25,112 bases of DNA from UBA3792 sp946185305 (GCA_946185305.1 CAMHJE010000016.1:1-25112), one strand, 5' to 3'; counted from the first letter of the stretch, positions 7,135 to 15,867 are shown. Notes: generated by a model not told the origin, from the sequence alone. Numbers and translations are program-made.

Positions 7135-10092
7135 TTATGCCGCTTTCTTCTTTCTTGCGGTGACGACCCACAGCACCGCGCCGAGCACGGTCAACGCGCC
7201 GAATCCGCCCGCTGCAATGCGAAGCGCGATCTGCCAGGTCGGCGTGACGGCAATAACCGTCGCGTTGCCGATGTTCATGGCATTGGAGCGCGTGACCGCG
7301 TAAACCGTGCGCTTGAGCGCAAGATGTACGGCGTTCGTAATGGCAGGGTCGTTCTCGCTGCCATCCAGCGTCCCCATATTGCCCTTCTGTCCGCACCAAA
7401 TGTCCTGTCCGGCAAGGAGACCGAGTCGGTAATCCATCCACTTCGCGTTCATCGCCATATCGGTAATCGTAACGCCCTTGAAGCCCCATTCGTCGCGGAG
7501 CACATCGGTCATCAGCCCGCGATGCGCCGCCGACCAAACGACGCCGAGACGGTTAAAGCTCGTCATGACGCCGGTCGCGCCCGCACGAATGCCGCCCTCG
7601 AAAGCTTCCAGGTAGATCTCACGGATGCTCTGCTCGTTTGCCCATGTCGAGACGCCGTAGCGGCCCTCCTCCTGGTCGTTCAGTGCAAAGTGCTTGATGC
7701 ACGGCACAATGCCGCGATCCATCATGCCTCGCACTTCAGCAGCACAAGCCTCGCCGGCCAGCCAGCCGTCCTCGGAGAAATACTCGTTATGGCGGCCAAG
7801 ATACTGTGTACGATGCGTATTGCAGCCCGGCGCATAGATCATGCAAACCGATGCCGCATCCTTGCCGGAGCTTGCGCGCATCATATCCTCGCCGATGCAC
7901 TTGCCGACCTCGGTGATCAGCTTGCGGTTGAATGTCGCGGCCATCACATCCTCCGAGGTAAACGGCATACCGCCGTTACCGCCCATCAGACTCTTGGTGT
8001 AACCCGTCGGGCCGTCGCTTGCGGAGGTCGCAGGAAGGTTAATCGCAGGCTGTGCCTTTGTATTATATGCAGCGTTGTACACTGTGTCGAGCTGATCGGC
8101 ATATGTGATTTGCGACACAAGCGCGTCCCACGCCGGATCATCGTCATCCGTTTCCACAAAGTTGATCGCCTTTAAGTCTCCTATCTGCCCCGACGGCGCA
8201 ACGTCGGTCACGCTTTCCCAATACGCCGCCTTCATTTTTTCGGCGATCGCTGCGCGGCCTTCTTCTTCATGTGTCAATCCATCCGCCCACATTGCGTCGG
8301 TCACACGAAGCACAACGGTCGCTTTCGGATATGTACCCTCCCAGTCCGCACGGGTCAGATAGGTGATCTGCTGATCCTCTGCGCCGTCGTACTTGTTCAG
8401 GTCCGCATTATCGAACCGGTTCGTAATCGGGTTGCCGGTGTACGGCGAAACGGCGTAAGTCGTCGTATCGAGCGCATCCAGCGTCCACTTGGCGGTAAGA
8501 CTTGCGTCACCCGGAGCGTCCATGCGGGTTGCGTCCGCGCCCTTGGCGGCAAGGATGTTGTTGACCGCATTATGCGCATCGGTGCCGACGGTGAAGTAAT
8601 AGTCGCCCGCATCCATGATGTAGGTTTTCGCGTTATTCGCGTCATAGCTGGTCAGATCGTCCTTTTGGATCTCGATCGCAAAGTGTTCGGTCTCTCCCGC
8701 CTTGATCGCCTTCTTATCGAAGCCGCAGATCTCGACCGCCGCCTTTTCGACGCCGTTTGCCTTGTCATATTCGGTATACGGAGACTGGAAATAGATCTGC
8801 ACGGTGTGCAATCCGTCCCTGTCGCCGATGTTTTTCACATCGACCTCGGCGGTAAACGTGCTGCCGTTGTCAGTCAGTTTGAAGTTGGAATAGGCAAAGG
8901 TCGTATAGCTTAAGCCCGCGCCGAACGGGAACGCGACCGCATCGTCGTATCGGAAATCGCCTGCGTTGCCCTGATTCAGCACATAATCCTCATACCGCGT
9001 TTCAAAGTAGCGATAGCCGACATAGATGCCCTCTTGGTACACATCGTAATTACGGTTGCATTTTTCGATGCCTGCAGCGGAGTTGTTCTGCGCGAATTCC
9101 AAGCCAAGCTCATCGGCATTCGTATAGGGGTAGGCGTCGTAGTTGACCATTGCCGGCTGTGCGTGGTTGTCCTTCAGGAACGTATCGACAATGCGGCCAG
9201 ACGGGTTGACTTTGCCTGCCAAAATGTCCGCGATCGCCGGGATGCCGTTGCCCCCGACGTTGCCGACCCACAGCACCGCGTCGATGTCGTAAGCATCCAG
9301 AAAATCAAGCTGCAGCGTGGAGGACGAGTTCAGCAGCACGACGATGCGTTTGAACGTGCCGTTCGCCTTCAGCGCCTTCAGATTTTCCAAAAGCTCCGTT
9401 TCCTCTTTGCAGAGCCGCAGATAGTCGCCGCCGGTCATATACGGTTCAAGCGCAGGCAGCGCATTCGGCAAATCGGCGCCTTCGCCGGATGAGCGTGACA
9501 GCACCACGAGCGCACAGTCGCCATAATCGGCAAATGTCTTTTGCAGTGCCGCCGAATACTTATCCCACGGGACCTCATTGATGCGGTACTGATCGGGACT
9601 GCCGCCGGACAGCTTCGCGTTTTCGCGCTTATACCCGGACGTCTTATAGAACTTCCATAAATCGCTGTTCACACAGCCCTTTTGAAAGCTGTTTTCCAAA
9701 GCGCCGTAAAGACTGACCGCGTCGCCGTTTGTCATACTGGCCGAGCCGGTGCCGACGAACACCGGGTCCGCAGCAGACTGTGAAAACAAGGAAAACGTCG
9801 TGTCTGCGGGCAGCGGCAGCGTGTTGTTGCGGTTCAGCAGCAGCGCCGCGCCCTCGGCTTCGAGTTCATAGCAGACGGCATTGTCCTGTGCCACAAGGTC
9901 AGCTTCATTCTCGTAATCCGTCCAGTAGAAGATCGTCGAATCCTCGCCCGGAATGATCTTTTGCGTCTCTGCGCCGAGCGCCGCATTGATCATGGTTGCG
10001 TAATAGTTCGTAACCGGGATTGCTGCGATCAGGATTGCCGTCAGAACCGCCAAAATGACGGTGATGAGCTTCCAAGGGTTGCGCTGTTTCAT
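7135..10092 (-). CDS. Second membrane-anchored, domain-permuted GH3 beta-glycosidase
   Basis: A 985-residue GH3 enzyme with the same reversed domain order and double membrane anchoring as the one at 70-3030, but clearly diverged from it. The sandwich domain comes first, ending in PFGAGLSY around F390. A fibronectin-III-like domain follows at about 405-510. The catalytic barrel is last, with GRHNEYFSEDGW, K800-H801 and the expected nucleophile D878 in ITDM. N-terminal (about 8-28) and C-terminal (about 955-978) helices flank the extracellular part, and the C-terminus is basic (ARKKKAA). GGAGGT lies five bases before the ATG. A terminator separates it from the kinase gene upstream; a weak promoter (TTGTAT-17-TAAAGT) may start within that terminator tail. 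Substrate is unknown. Confidence 0.9.
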   Translation of the reverse strand: MKQRNPWKLITVILAVLTAILIAAIPVTNYYATMINAALGAETQKIIPGEDSTIFYWTDYENEADLVAQDNAVCYELEAEGAALLLNRNNTLPLPADTTFSLFSQSAADPVFVGTGSASMTNGDAVSLYGALENSFQKGCVNSDLWKFYKTSGYKRENAKLSGGSPDQYRINEVPWDKYSAALQKTFADYGDCALVVLSRSSGEGADLPNALPALEPYMTGGDYLRLCKEETELLENLKALKANGTFKRIVVLLNSSSTLQLDFLDAYDIDAVLWVGNVGGNGIPAIADILAGKVNPSGRIVDTFLKDNHAQPAMVNYDAYPYTNADELGLEFAQNNSAAGIEKCNRNYDVYQEGIYVGYRYFETRYEDYVLNQGNAGDFRYDDAVAFPFGAGLSYTTFAYSNFKLTDNGSTFTAEVDVKNIGDRDGLHTVQIYFQSPYTEYDKANGVEKAAVEICGFDKKAIKAGETEHFAIEIQKDDLTSYDANNAKTYIMDAGDYYFTVGTDAHNAVNNILAAKGADATRMDAPGDASLTAKWTLDALDTTTYAVSPYTGNPITNRFDNADLNKYDGAEDQQITYLTRADWEGTYPKATVVLRVTDAMWADGLTHEEEGRAAIAEKMKAAYWESVTDVAPSGQIGDLKAINFVETDDDDPAWDALVSQITYADQLDTVYNAAYNTKAQPAINLPATSASDGPTGYTKSLMGGNGGMPFTSEDVMAATFNRKLITEVGKCIGEDMMRASSGKDAASVCMIYAPGCNTHRTQYLGRHNEYFSEDGWLAGEACAAEVRGMMDRGIVPCIKHFALNDQEEGRYGVSTWANEQSIREIYLEAFEGGIRAGATGVMTSFNRLGVVWSAAHRGLMTDVLRDEWGFKGVTITDMAMNAKWMDYRLGLLAGQDIWCGQKGNMGTLDGSENDPAITNAVHLALKRTVYAVTRSNAMNIGNATVIAVTPTWQIALRIAAGGFGALTVLGAVLWVVTARKKKAA

Positions 10093-10140
10093 ATCCTACC
10101 TCCGCATATTCGTTCTCCTTACTTTATCGTGACAACGCAC

Positions 10141-10180
10141 CAAATACAAGAAACGCCGCACAGCCTTATGCTGAAGCGGC
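10141..10180 (-). terminator. Terminator after the sensor kinase gene
   Basis: On the minus strand, GCCGC and GCGGC (10155-10180) enclose a second CAGC/GCTG pairing, followed by the T-rich tail GTTTCTTGTATTTG. It lies 20 bases after the kinase stop codon and before the second GH3 gene, so it separates the two transcripts or attenuates read-through. Confidence 0.7.
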
Positions 10181-10200
10181 ATAGTTTCGTTCGGAATACG

Positions 10201-11505
10201 CTATTCTGTCGGCAGAAGCACCGTCAGAAAATACATATTGCCATGCTGCTCGATCTGTACGCTCCCGCCCAGGCTTTCCGCAATGTAACGCATGCTTTTC
10301 AGACCGTACCCGTGGCGCTTCCTGTCCGCCTTGGAAGTGCCGTTCGTCACGGCAACGGACGGGTCGAAGTAGTTGGAAACCTCGATGCGTATGTTTTCGT
10401 CCTGCTTTGCGATGCCGACGGAGATCACGCGCTCCTCCTCGGGTAGCGATGCCGTTGCCTCCATTGCATTTTCCAGCGCATTGTCCAATAAAGAATACAG
10501 CTTCGACGGCTCCACGAACCGCACGGCAGTTCCGTCGCAGACGTAGGACAGCGCGATCCCCTTCTGTGTACAGACGATCTGCTTCTGGCAAAGTACAGTA
10601 TCCACGATCTCGCTGCCCGTGCGGATCGTTCCGTCGTAAAGCGCCATCGCTTCGGAAACGGTGGTTAGCTCCTCATCGGTCAATTTCTCCTGCAGATCGC
10701 CGAGGTGACGCTTCAAGTCATGGAACCGCATATTGATCAGCTCGATCGTGTCGCGCATTTCGGTATAGCGCTTACGCTCCTGCTGCAAAAGCTGTTCGTT
10801 GATTTCCAGATCCGTTTCGGCGCGTTTGCGGGACATCAGACCGCTTCGGATCGCAATCAGCAGCAGGTATACCAACAGCATCAAAGCGCGAACGCAGACA
10901 AGCAAGGCGCTGTCATTCGGCTGCAGCGTGCGGATAAACGGCTGCACCACGCAGCGCAGCAGCAGCGTAACGCCCGTCAGCATCCCAACCGAAGCAGGAT
11001 TCAGCGGGAGACTGCGTTCCTTGTCGCCTCGCTCGAACAGCCACGCAATGAACAGCAGCAGAATAATCTGTATGGCAGCATAGATGATCCAGTCCCGCAC
11101 CCCGATCAAGCCGTCGGAGAAGAAGCTGATCGTCTGCGTATCGTCCTTCCCGAACAGGTTCAGCAGAAATTGATAGGCGTTTCCCGAAAAGTTCTTGGTC
11201 ATCAATATGCCCGAAAACCACAGCAGATATTGCTTTGGCGCTCCGCGATAGAGAACCGGCAGCGCAAGCAATTGAACGACGCTGAACAGGATTTCGATCA
11301 GCACACGCATTCCGAGTGTATCGTTGCCGGCACGCAGAAGCGCCAGGGGCACACACAGCACCGCCTGTCCCAATACAAGCAGAGGAAGCCGCCACCCAAA
11401 GCCGTTGCGCTTTGGGGCTTTGCGGCACAGTATCAGCAGATAAAGCACAAACGGGATCGTATCGAGCAGCAGGATCATCAGCTGCATGAGCGTCTCTTGC
11501 TTCAT
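10201..11505 (-). CDS. AgrC-like GHKL sensor histidine kinase
   Basis: A 434-residue membrane sensor kinase. The N-terminal half has about six transmembrane helices (near 8-27, 40-57, 65-86, 137-157, 172-192 and 198-220) and no large extracellular domain, as in peptide-sensing AgrC-type kinases. A coiled linker (228-258) leads to the phospho-acceptor H262 in MRFHDLKRH. The GHKL ATPase domain follows, with the N-box DNALENAMEA at 341-350 and the G-box HGYGLKSMR near the C-terminus. It overlaps the response regulator by four bases (ATGA), so the two form one transcript. No agrB or agrD gene accompanies it, so its signal is unknown. A terminator follows. Confidence 0.87.
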   Translation of the reverse strand: MKQETLMQLMILLLDTIPFVLYLLILCRKAPKRNGFGWRLPLLVLGQAVLCVPLALLRAGNDTLGMRVLIEILFSVVQLLALPVLYRGAPKQYLLWFSGILMTKNFSGNAYQFLLNLFGKDDTQTISFFSDGLIGVRDWIIYAAIQIILLLFIAWLFERGDKERSLPLNPASVGMLTGVTLLLRCVVQPFIRTLQPNDSALLVCVRALMLLVYLLLIAIRSGLMSRKRAETDLEINEQLLQQERKRYTEMRDTIELINMRFHDLKRHLGDLQEKLTDEELTTVSEAMALYDGTIRTGSEIVDTVLCQKQIVCTQKGIALSYVCDGTAVRFVEPSKLYSLLDNALENAMEATASLPEEERVISVGIAKQDENIRIEVSNYFDPSVAVTNGTSKADRKRHGYGLKSMRYIAESLGGSVQIEQHGNMYFLTVLLPTE

Positions 11506-12212
11506 ACCACTTCACCCCCGTCCGTGCCGCAAACCGATTCATATTGTCTGCGTACCGCTGCCAGCCTCGGCCCGCTGATCCGCAATCGCTCGCCGCCTAT
11601 CAACAGCTCATTGTTGTACAACACTGCAGCGTGCAGAAGATTGACGACATAGCAGCTGTTCGTGCGGCAGAACTCCTTTGGCAATTCCTTTTCGCAATCC
11701 GACAGTCTCGCCCTGCGGTGAACAAGACCGTCCGTCGTGTGGTAAATGATCTCGTGTTCATCGGATTCCAAATACAGAATATCGTCCGTGCAGAGGCGCT
11801 GCATGACGCCGCGCCCATGGATGCGGATATAGGTCCGTCGGTCCGGCAGCCGGCCGACAGCACGCATAAACTTTAAGGCAAAGTCGGCATAGGAAACAGG
11901 CTTTACGATATAATCCATCGCGCCGACCTCATATCCCTGCAGGGCATAGGAGGCCAGACTTGTAATGAAAACGATTTGCACATTTTTATCGCGCTCGCGC
12001 AGGATACGTGCCGCATCCATGCCGCTCATACCCGGCATACGAATATCCAGCAGCACAAGATCAAATGCCCTTTCGCACGCCAAAAACGATACCGCATCCG
12101 CAAAGAAGAATAGGCGCACCCAATACCGCATCTCCTCGCTGAACCGCTGCAGATACGCATTCATAATACTCCGATTTTTCTGTTCGTCCTCGACGACGGC
12201 GCAAAAAAGCAT
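11502..12212 (-). CDS. LytTR-family response regulator
   Basis: A 236-residue response regulator. The receiver domain (1-120) has the acidic E8-D9 pair, phospho-acceptor D56 in LLDIRMPG, T84 and K104 in VKPVS. The output is a LytTR DNA-binding domain (about 130-232), which typically recognises paired direct repeats. I place the start at 12212 because the gene's promoter TTGAAA-17-TATAAT lies immediately upstream. An ATG at 12260 in the same frame falls inside the -35 and cannot be transcribed from it. GAGGG eight bases before the chosen ATG fits. The kinase gene overlaps its stop codon. Target genes are unknown; the GH3 gene downstream and the regulator's own promoter are candidates. Confidence 0.85.
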   Translation of the reverse strand: MLFCAVVEDEQKNRSIMNAYLQRFSEEMRYWVRLFFFADAVSFLACERAFDLVLLDIRMPGMSGMDAARILRERDKNVQIVFITSLASYALQGYEVGAMDYIVKPVSYADFALKFMRAVGRLPDRRTYIRIHGRGVMQRLCTDDILYLESDEHEIIYHTTDGLVHRRARLSDCEKELPKEFCRTNSCYVVNLLHAAVLYNNELLIGGERLRISGPRLAAVRRQYESVCGTDGGEVV

Positions 12213-12231
12213 GTCCAAGCCCTCAATATGT

Positions 12232-12260
12232 ATTATATCAGATACTAATCCGGCTTTCAA
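12232..12260 (-). promoter_or_regulatory. Promoter of the response regulator/kinase operon
   Basis: On the minus strand this is TTGAAA (12255-12260), a 17-base spacer and TATAAT (12232-12237). It gives a leader of only about 13 bases to the ATG at 12212 and decides the start of the regulator gene. Confidence 0.8.
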
Positions 12261-12281
12261 CCGTTCCCATTACAATCCGCG

Positions 12282-12312
12282 CCTTTGCCGAGCATCTGAA
12301 ATGCGGCAAAGG
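12282..12312. repeat. Inverted repeat B of a tandem pair
   Basis: CCTTTGCCG (12282-12290) pairs perfectly with CGGCAAAGG (12304-12312); an inner GCAT/ATGC pairing could lengthen the stem. It lacks a T-tract on either strand. It directly abuts inverted repeat A and lies between the galT end and the response-regulator promoter. Confidence 0.6.
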
Positions 12313-12351
12313 ACAAGACGAACACCCGAATGAATCGGACGTTCGTCTTGT
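12313..12351. repeat. Inverted repeat A of a tandem pair, possible galT terminator
   Basis: ACAAGACGAAC (12313-12323) pairs perfectly with GTTCGTCTTGT (12341-12351). The loop can form a second small stem, CCGA/TCGG. Read as galT transcript, it begins 24 bases after the galT stop. The following bases (CCTTTGCC) are a poor U-tract, so it may be a weak terminator or an mRNA-stabilising 3' hairpin. Confidence 0.55.
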
Positions 12352-12374
12352 ATGTACAGATAATATTCGCTCTC

Positions 12375-13844
12375 TTATCGAATGCTGTCGGTGAAGCGCA
12401 AAAAGGCGGCTTTGCCTTCCGGCGTGCGCTTATAGACGCCCGCGTGCTCCAGCACCTTGGCAAAGACCTTGCCGGTTTCGAGCTTGACAATGGCAAGCGC
12501 GTTTTCGGGCGTGAAATCGTATTGGCTTTTCAGCGCATTGGCCCATTCGGCATGAATGCCCTCGACCGTTTCGCCTTTGCCAAGCGTTTCGGCCACCTCG
12601 GACAACTCGGTCTTTAACCGCGCGGGCAGCACCGCAAGACCCATGACCTCGATCAAGCCGATGTTCTCCTTTTTGATGTGGTGCAGTTCCGCATGCGGAT
12701 GGTACAGGCCCAACGGATGCTCCGGCGTGGTGAGATTGTTGCGCAGCACAAGATCGAGCTCGAACGCTTCGCCGCGCCGCCGCGCAATCGGGGTGATCGT
12801 GTTATGCGGGACGCCGTCGGTCTCGGCAAGGATCGTGGCGGCCTCGTCCGTATAGCCGCGCCATGCGGCAAGGATCTTATCCGCAAGGTCGATCAGCCGC
12901 GCCGGATTATCGGCAGTAATGCGAATCACGCTCATCGGCCACTTGACGATGCCGGCCTTGATATCCTCGAAGCCGGGGAATGATAATTCGGTTTCGACCG
13001 GCGCCTTCGCCATGGCGAACGTATAATGTCCGCCCTGAAAATGATCGTGCGCGAGGATCGATCCGCCGACAATCGGCAGATCGGCGTTCGAGCCGACGAA
13101 GTAATGCGGGAACTGCCCGACAAAATCAAGCAGTTTGGCAAAGCACGCGCGGTCAATCTTCATCGGCGTATGCTCGCGGTTGAAGCAGATGCAATGCTCG
13201 TTGTAATAGACATACGGGCTGTACTGCAAAAACCATGGGCTGCCGTTGATCGTGATCGGCACGACGCGGTGGTTCTGCCGCGCAGGATGGTTCAGCCGCC
13301 CCGCATAGCCCTCATTTTCGATGCAAAGCTGACAGCGCGGATAGCTCGACGCGGGCAGGAACTTTGCGGCGGCAATCGCCTTGGGGTCTTTCTCCGGCTT
13401 GGAAAGGTTGATCGTGATATCCAGCTCGCCGTATTCGGTTTCGGCCTTCCAGCGCACATCCTTGGCGATGCGGTCGCGGCGGATATAGTTGGTGTCGCAG
13501 CTGAATTGATAATACCAATCGGTCGCCTCGCGCGGCGATTTTTGATACAGTGCCGTAAAGGTGTCCTGCACCTCTTTCGGCCGTGGCGTGAGCCGTCCCA
13601 TTACCGCGGTGTCCAACAGATCGCGGTAGACGACGGAGTTTTCCGCGATCACGCCGCGATTGTAAGCGTCGAGCGTCAGCGCGTCAAGCGTCTCCCAAAG
13701 CTGCGCGTCCTCCTTTACATCCACGTCGGGCAGAGCGTCACATCGCAAAGTTTCCAAAACCGCGTTGGTCGCCCAGACGCGCTCGGATTCGTCGATCAGG
13801 TGCTTTTCTACGGCATAGTCGATCAAATGCAGGATAGCGTTCAT
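12375..13844 (-). CDS. galT: UDP-glucose--hexose-1-phosphate uridylyltransferase, class II
   Basis: A 489-residue GalT of the Firmicutes class II type, which is longer than the E. coli type. It exchanges UMP between UDP-glucose and galactose-1-phosphate in the Leloir pathway in the cytoplasm (EC 2.7.7.12). Diagnostic is the active-site segment AHDHFQGG at 265-272, where H268 is the expected nucleotidylated histidine; class I enzymes have HPH there. C171 and C174 lie in the N-terminal domain. AAGAGGTG lies seven bases before the ATG. It is a single gene with its own promoter and a hairpin in its leader. No galK or galE is adjacent. It could serve galactose released from pectin side chains, but that is inference. 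Confidence 0.93.
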   Translation of the reverse strand: MNAILHLIDYAVEKHLIDESERVWATNAVLETLRCDALPDVDVKEDAQLWETLDALTLDAYNRGVIAENSVVYRDLLDTAVMGRLTPRPKEVQDTFTALYQKSPREATDWYYQFSCDTNYIRRDRIAKDVRWKAETEYGELDITINLSKPEKDPKAIAAAKFLPASSYPRCQLCIENEGYAGRLNHPARQNHRVVPITINGSPWFLQYSPYVYYNEHCICFNREHTPMKIDRACFAKLLDFVGQFPHYFVGSNADLPIVGGSILAHDHFQGGHYTFAMAKAPVETELSFPGFEDIKAGIVKWPMSVIRITADNPARLIDLADKILAAWRGYTDEAATILAETDGVPHNTITPIARRRGEAFELDLVLRNNLTTPEHPLGLYHPHAELHHIKKENIGLIEVMGLAVLPARLKTELSEVAETLGKGETVEGIHAEWANALKSQYDFTPENALAIVKLETGKVFAKVLEHAGVYKRTPEGKAAFLRFTDSIR

Positions 13845-13866
13845 AGATTCACCTCTTATCGTTATT

Positions 13867-13889
13867 GACAGCGGTTCGTTTTCGCTGTC
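13867..13889 (-). promoter_or_regulatory. Hairpin or operator in the galT leader
   Basis: GACAGCG and CGCTGTC form a perfect 7-bp inverted repeat around nine bases. It lies between the galT -10 and its ribosome binding site, just after the expected transcription start. It could be a repressor operator or a 5' stabilising stem. There is no T-tract, so it is not a terminator. Confidence 0.45.
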
Positions 13890-13903
13890 TTTGGTTCTGT
13901 CTC

Positions 13904-13932
13904 AGTATAGCAGAAAATGCGGACAATGAAAA
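13904..13932 (-). promoter_or_regulatory. Promoter of galT
   Basis: On the minus strand this is TTTTCA (13927-13932), a 17-base spacer and TATACT (13904-13909), preceded by TGC as an extended -10. A perfect 8-bp hairpin, GAAGGAAA/TTTCCTTC, lies just upstream at 13943-13962. It may be an operator or a second terminator for the upstream operon. Confidence 0.6.
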
Positions 13933-13970
13933 GAGCAAAGCAGAAGGAAAATGCTTTCCTTCCTACGCCG

Positions 13971-14002
13971 CAAAACAGCCGGAGCGTCTTGCCCCGGCTG
14001 TT
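13971..14002 (-). terminator. Terminator of the kduI-eda-kdgK-kduD operon
   Basis: On the minus strand, AACAGCCGG (13994-14002) pairs perfectly with CCGGCTGTT (13974-13982) and is followed by a short TTTTG tract. It lies 17 bases after the dehydrogenase stop codon. Confidence 0.72.
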
Positions 14003-14019
14003 GTCATGTGTATGCGGTT

Positions 14020-14820
14020 TTACGGCTGCTTGCCGATATAGGCAAGGATGCCGCCGTCTACGTACAGCACCTGGCCGTTGACGAAGTTGGACGCGTCGGA
14101 CGCGAGGAACAGCGCGGGCCCCATGAGGTCCTCGGTCTTGCCCCAGCGGGCGGCCGGCGTCTTGGCGATAATGAACTGGTCAAACGGATGGCGGCTGCCG
14201 TCTGGCTGGCGCTCGCGCAGCGGCGCGGTCTGCGGGGTTTCGATGTAGCCCGGCCCGATGCCGTTGCACTGAATGTTGTACTCGCCGTACTCGGAGCAGA
14301 TGTTGCGGGTCAGCATCTTAAGGCCGCCCTTCGCCGCGGCGTAGGCCGAAACGGTCTCGCGGCCGAGCTCGCTCATCATCGAGCAGATATTGATGATCTT
14401 GCCATGACCCTTTTTGATCATGCTCGGGATAACGGCCTTGGAGCAGATGAACGGCGCGTTCAGGTCGACATCGACGACCTTACGGAAGTCCTCCGCGCTC
14501 ATTTCGATCATCGGGATGCGCTTGATGATACCGGCGTTGTTCACGAGAATGTCGATCGTGCCGACCTCCTCCTCGATCTGCTTGACGAGCTTCTGCACCG
14601 CCGCTTCGTCGGTCACGTCGCAAAGGTAGCCATGTGCGTCGATGCCCGCCGCCTTATACGCGGCCAGACCGCTTTCGAGATGCGCGGGGGTGAGATCGTT
14701 GAACACGATCTTTGCACCGGCGGACGCCAGCGCGGTCGCAATCGCAAAGCCGATGCCGTAGCTTGCGCCGGTCACCCATGCCACTTTGCCTTTCAAAGAA
14801 AACTGCTTCATATCAAACAT
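14020..14820 (-). CDS. kduD: KduD-like short-chain dehydrogenase (2-dehydro-3-deoxy-D-gluconate 5-dehydrogenase)
   Basis: A 266-residue classical SDR. The Rossmann motif TGASYGIG is at 17-24 and NNAG at 94-97; the catalytic S147, Y160 and K164 are all present. In this operon, between KduI and KDG kinase functions, the expected reaction is NAD(P)H reduction of 3-deoxy-D-glycero-2,5-hexodiulosonate to 2-keto-3-deoxygluconate (EC 1.1.1.127). By sequence alone it could also be a gluconate 5-dehydrogenase, a close relative. I chose the ATG at 14820 because AGGAGG (14829-14834) stands eight bases before it; the ATG at 14838 would overlap that ribosome binding site. It is the last gene of the operon, 18 bases after kdgK. 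Confidence 0.83.
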   Translation of the reverse strand: MFDMKQFSLKGKVAWVTGASYGIGFAIATALASAGAKIVFNDLTPAHLESGLAAYKAAGIDAHGYLCDVTDEAAVQKLVKQIEEEVGTIDILVNNAGIIKRIPMIEMSAEDFRKVVDVDLNAPFICSKAVIPSMIKKGHGKIINICSMMSELGRETVSAYAAAKGGLKMLTRNICSEYGEYNIQCNGIGPGYIETPQTAPLRERQPDGSRHPFDQFIIAKTPAARWGKTEDLMGPALFLASDASNFVNGQVLYVDGGILAYIGKQP

Positions 14821-14838
14821 GGTTTCATCCTCCTGCAT

Positions 14839-15867
14839 TTATCGTTGTACGCGGCCCGTACCGTCGCCGCCCATAAGTTTTTCCACATCGTCCGTGCCGA
14901 CGCGGTTGAAGTCGCCGATGATGCTGTGCTTCAAGCAGCTTGCCGCTACCGCAAATTCGAGCGCGGTCTGCCGATCCTCGTAATGCGTCAGGCCGTAGAG
15001 CAGGCCGCCCGCAAAGCTGTCGCCGCCGCCGACGCGATCCACGATATCGTTGATCATATACCGCTTGGATTCATAGAAGCGCTCGCGGTCATTGAGGCAC
15101 GCCGCCCAACCGTTGGAGTCGGCGCTCTTGCTTTCACGCAGGGTGATCGCGATCATCTTCATGTCCGGATACGCCGCAAGCACCTTGTCGCCGAGCGCCT
15201 TATACTTGGCGCGGTCAAGCGAACCGGATTCCACGACCACATCGGTCGTGATGCCGAGAGACTTCTGCACGTCCTCTTCGTTGGCAATCGCCACGTCCAC
15301 ATACTTTGCCAGCTCGCCCATCACCTCGGCTGCCTTCTTGCCGTACTTCCACAGGTTCTTGCGGAAGTTCAGATCGCAGGACACGGTGATGCCGCGCTTC
15401 TTGGCTTCCTTGACGGATTCGAGCGACAGCAGCATGGCGCTCTCGGAAATCGCGGGCGTGATGCCGGTGATATGGAACCAGCCGATGCCCTCGAACGCCT
15501 TGTCCCAGTCGATATCGCCGGGCTTTGCGAGCGCGATGGCAGAGTATTCGCGGTCATACACGACCTTGGATGGCAGCTGATTCGCGCCGCCTTCGAGATA
15601 GTAGATGCCGAGCCGGCCCTTGTCGGTGCGCACAATGCGCTTGGTATCGACGCCGAACTTGCGCAGCTCCTTGACGCACTCGTCGGCAATCGCGTTCTTG
15701 GGCAGCAGCGTCAGGAATGACACGTCCTGTCCGTAATTGGCGAGCGACACGGCGACGTTCGCTTCACCGCCGCCGAACGTAGCTTCGAGCATCGGGCTTT
15801 GGAAAAACCGTTCCTGTCCCGGCGCCTTCAACCGGAGCATGATTTCACCGAATGTTAAAAACTGCAT
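14839..15867 (-). CDS. kdgK: 2-dehydro-3-deoxygluconokinase (PfkB family)
   Basis: A 342-residue PfkB-family sugar kinase. It phosphorylates 2-keto-3-deoxygluconate with ATP to give KDPG (EC 2.7.1.45). The N-terminal substrate region contains GGGEANVA (32-39). The C-terminal signature DRVGGGDSFAGG (277-288) holds the anion-hole glycines and catalytic base D283. Placement between KDPG aldolase (15 bases away) and the KduD-like dehydrogenase supports KDG over fructose or ribose as substrate. GGAGG precedes the ATG. Family length and motifs are normal and nothing appears truncated. Confidence 0.9.
   Translation of the reverse strand: MQFLTFGEIMLRLKAPGQERFFQSPMLEATFGGGEANVAVSLANYGQDVSFLTLLPKNAIADECVKELRKFGVDTKRIVRTDKGRLGIYYLEGGANQLPSKVVYDREYSAIALAKPGDIDWDKAFEGIGWFHITGITPAISESAMLLSLESVKEAKKRGITVSCDLNFRKNLWKYGKKAAEVMGELAKYVDVAIANEEDVQKSLGITTDVVVESGSLDRAKYKALGDKVLAAYPDMKMIAITLRESKSADSNGWAACLNDRERFYESKRYMINDIVDRVGGGDSFAGGLLYGLTHYEDRQTALEFAVAASCLKHSIIGDFNRVGTDDVEKLMGGDGTGRVQR

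Noticed and set aside
13951..15720. Plus-strand ORF of 589 codons
   Set aside because: It lies antisense to the KduD-like and KdgK genes. It is an open frame caused by high G+C codon bias and has no recognisable domain or ribosome binding site.
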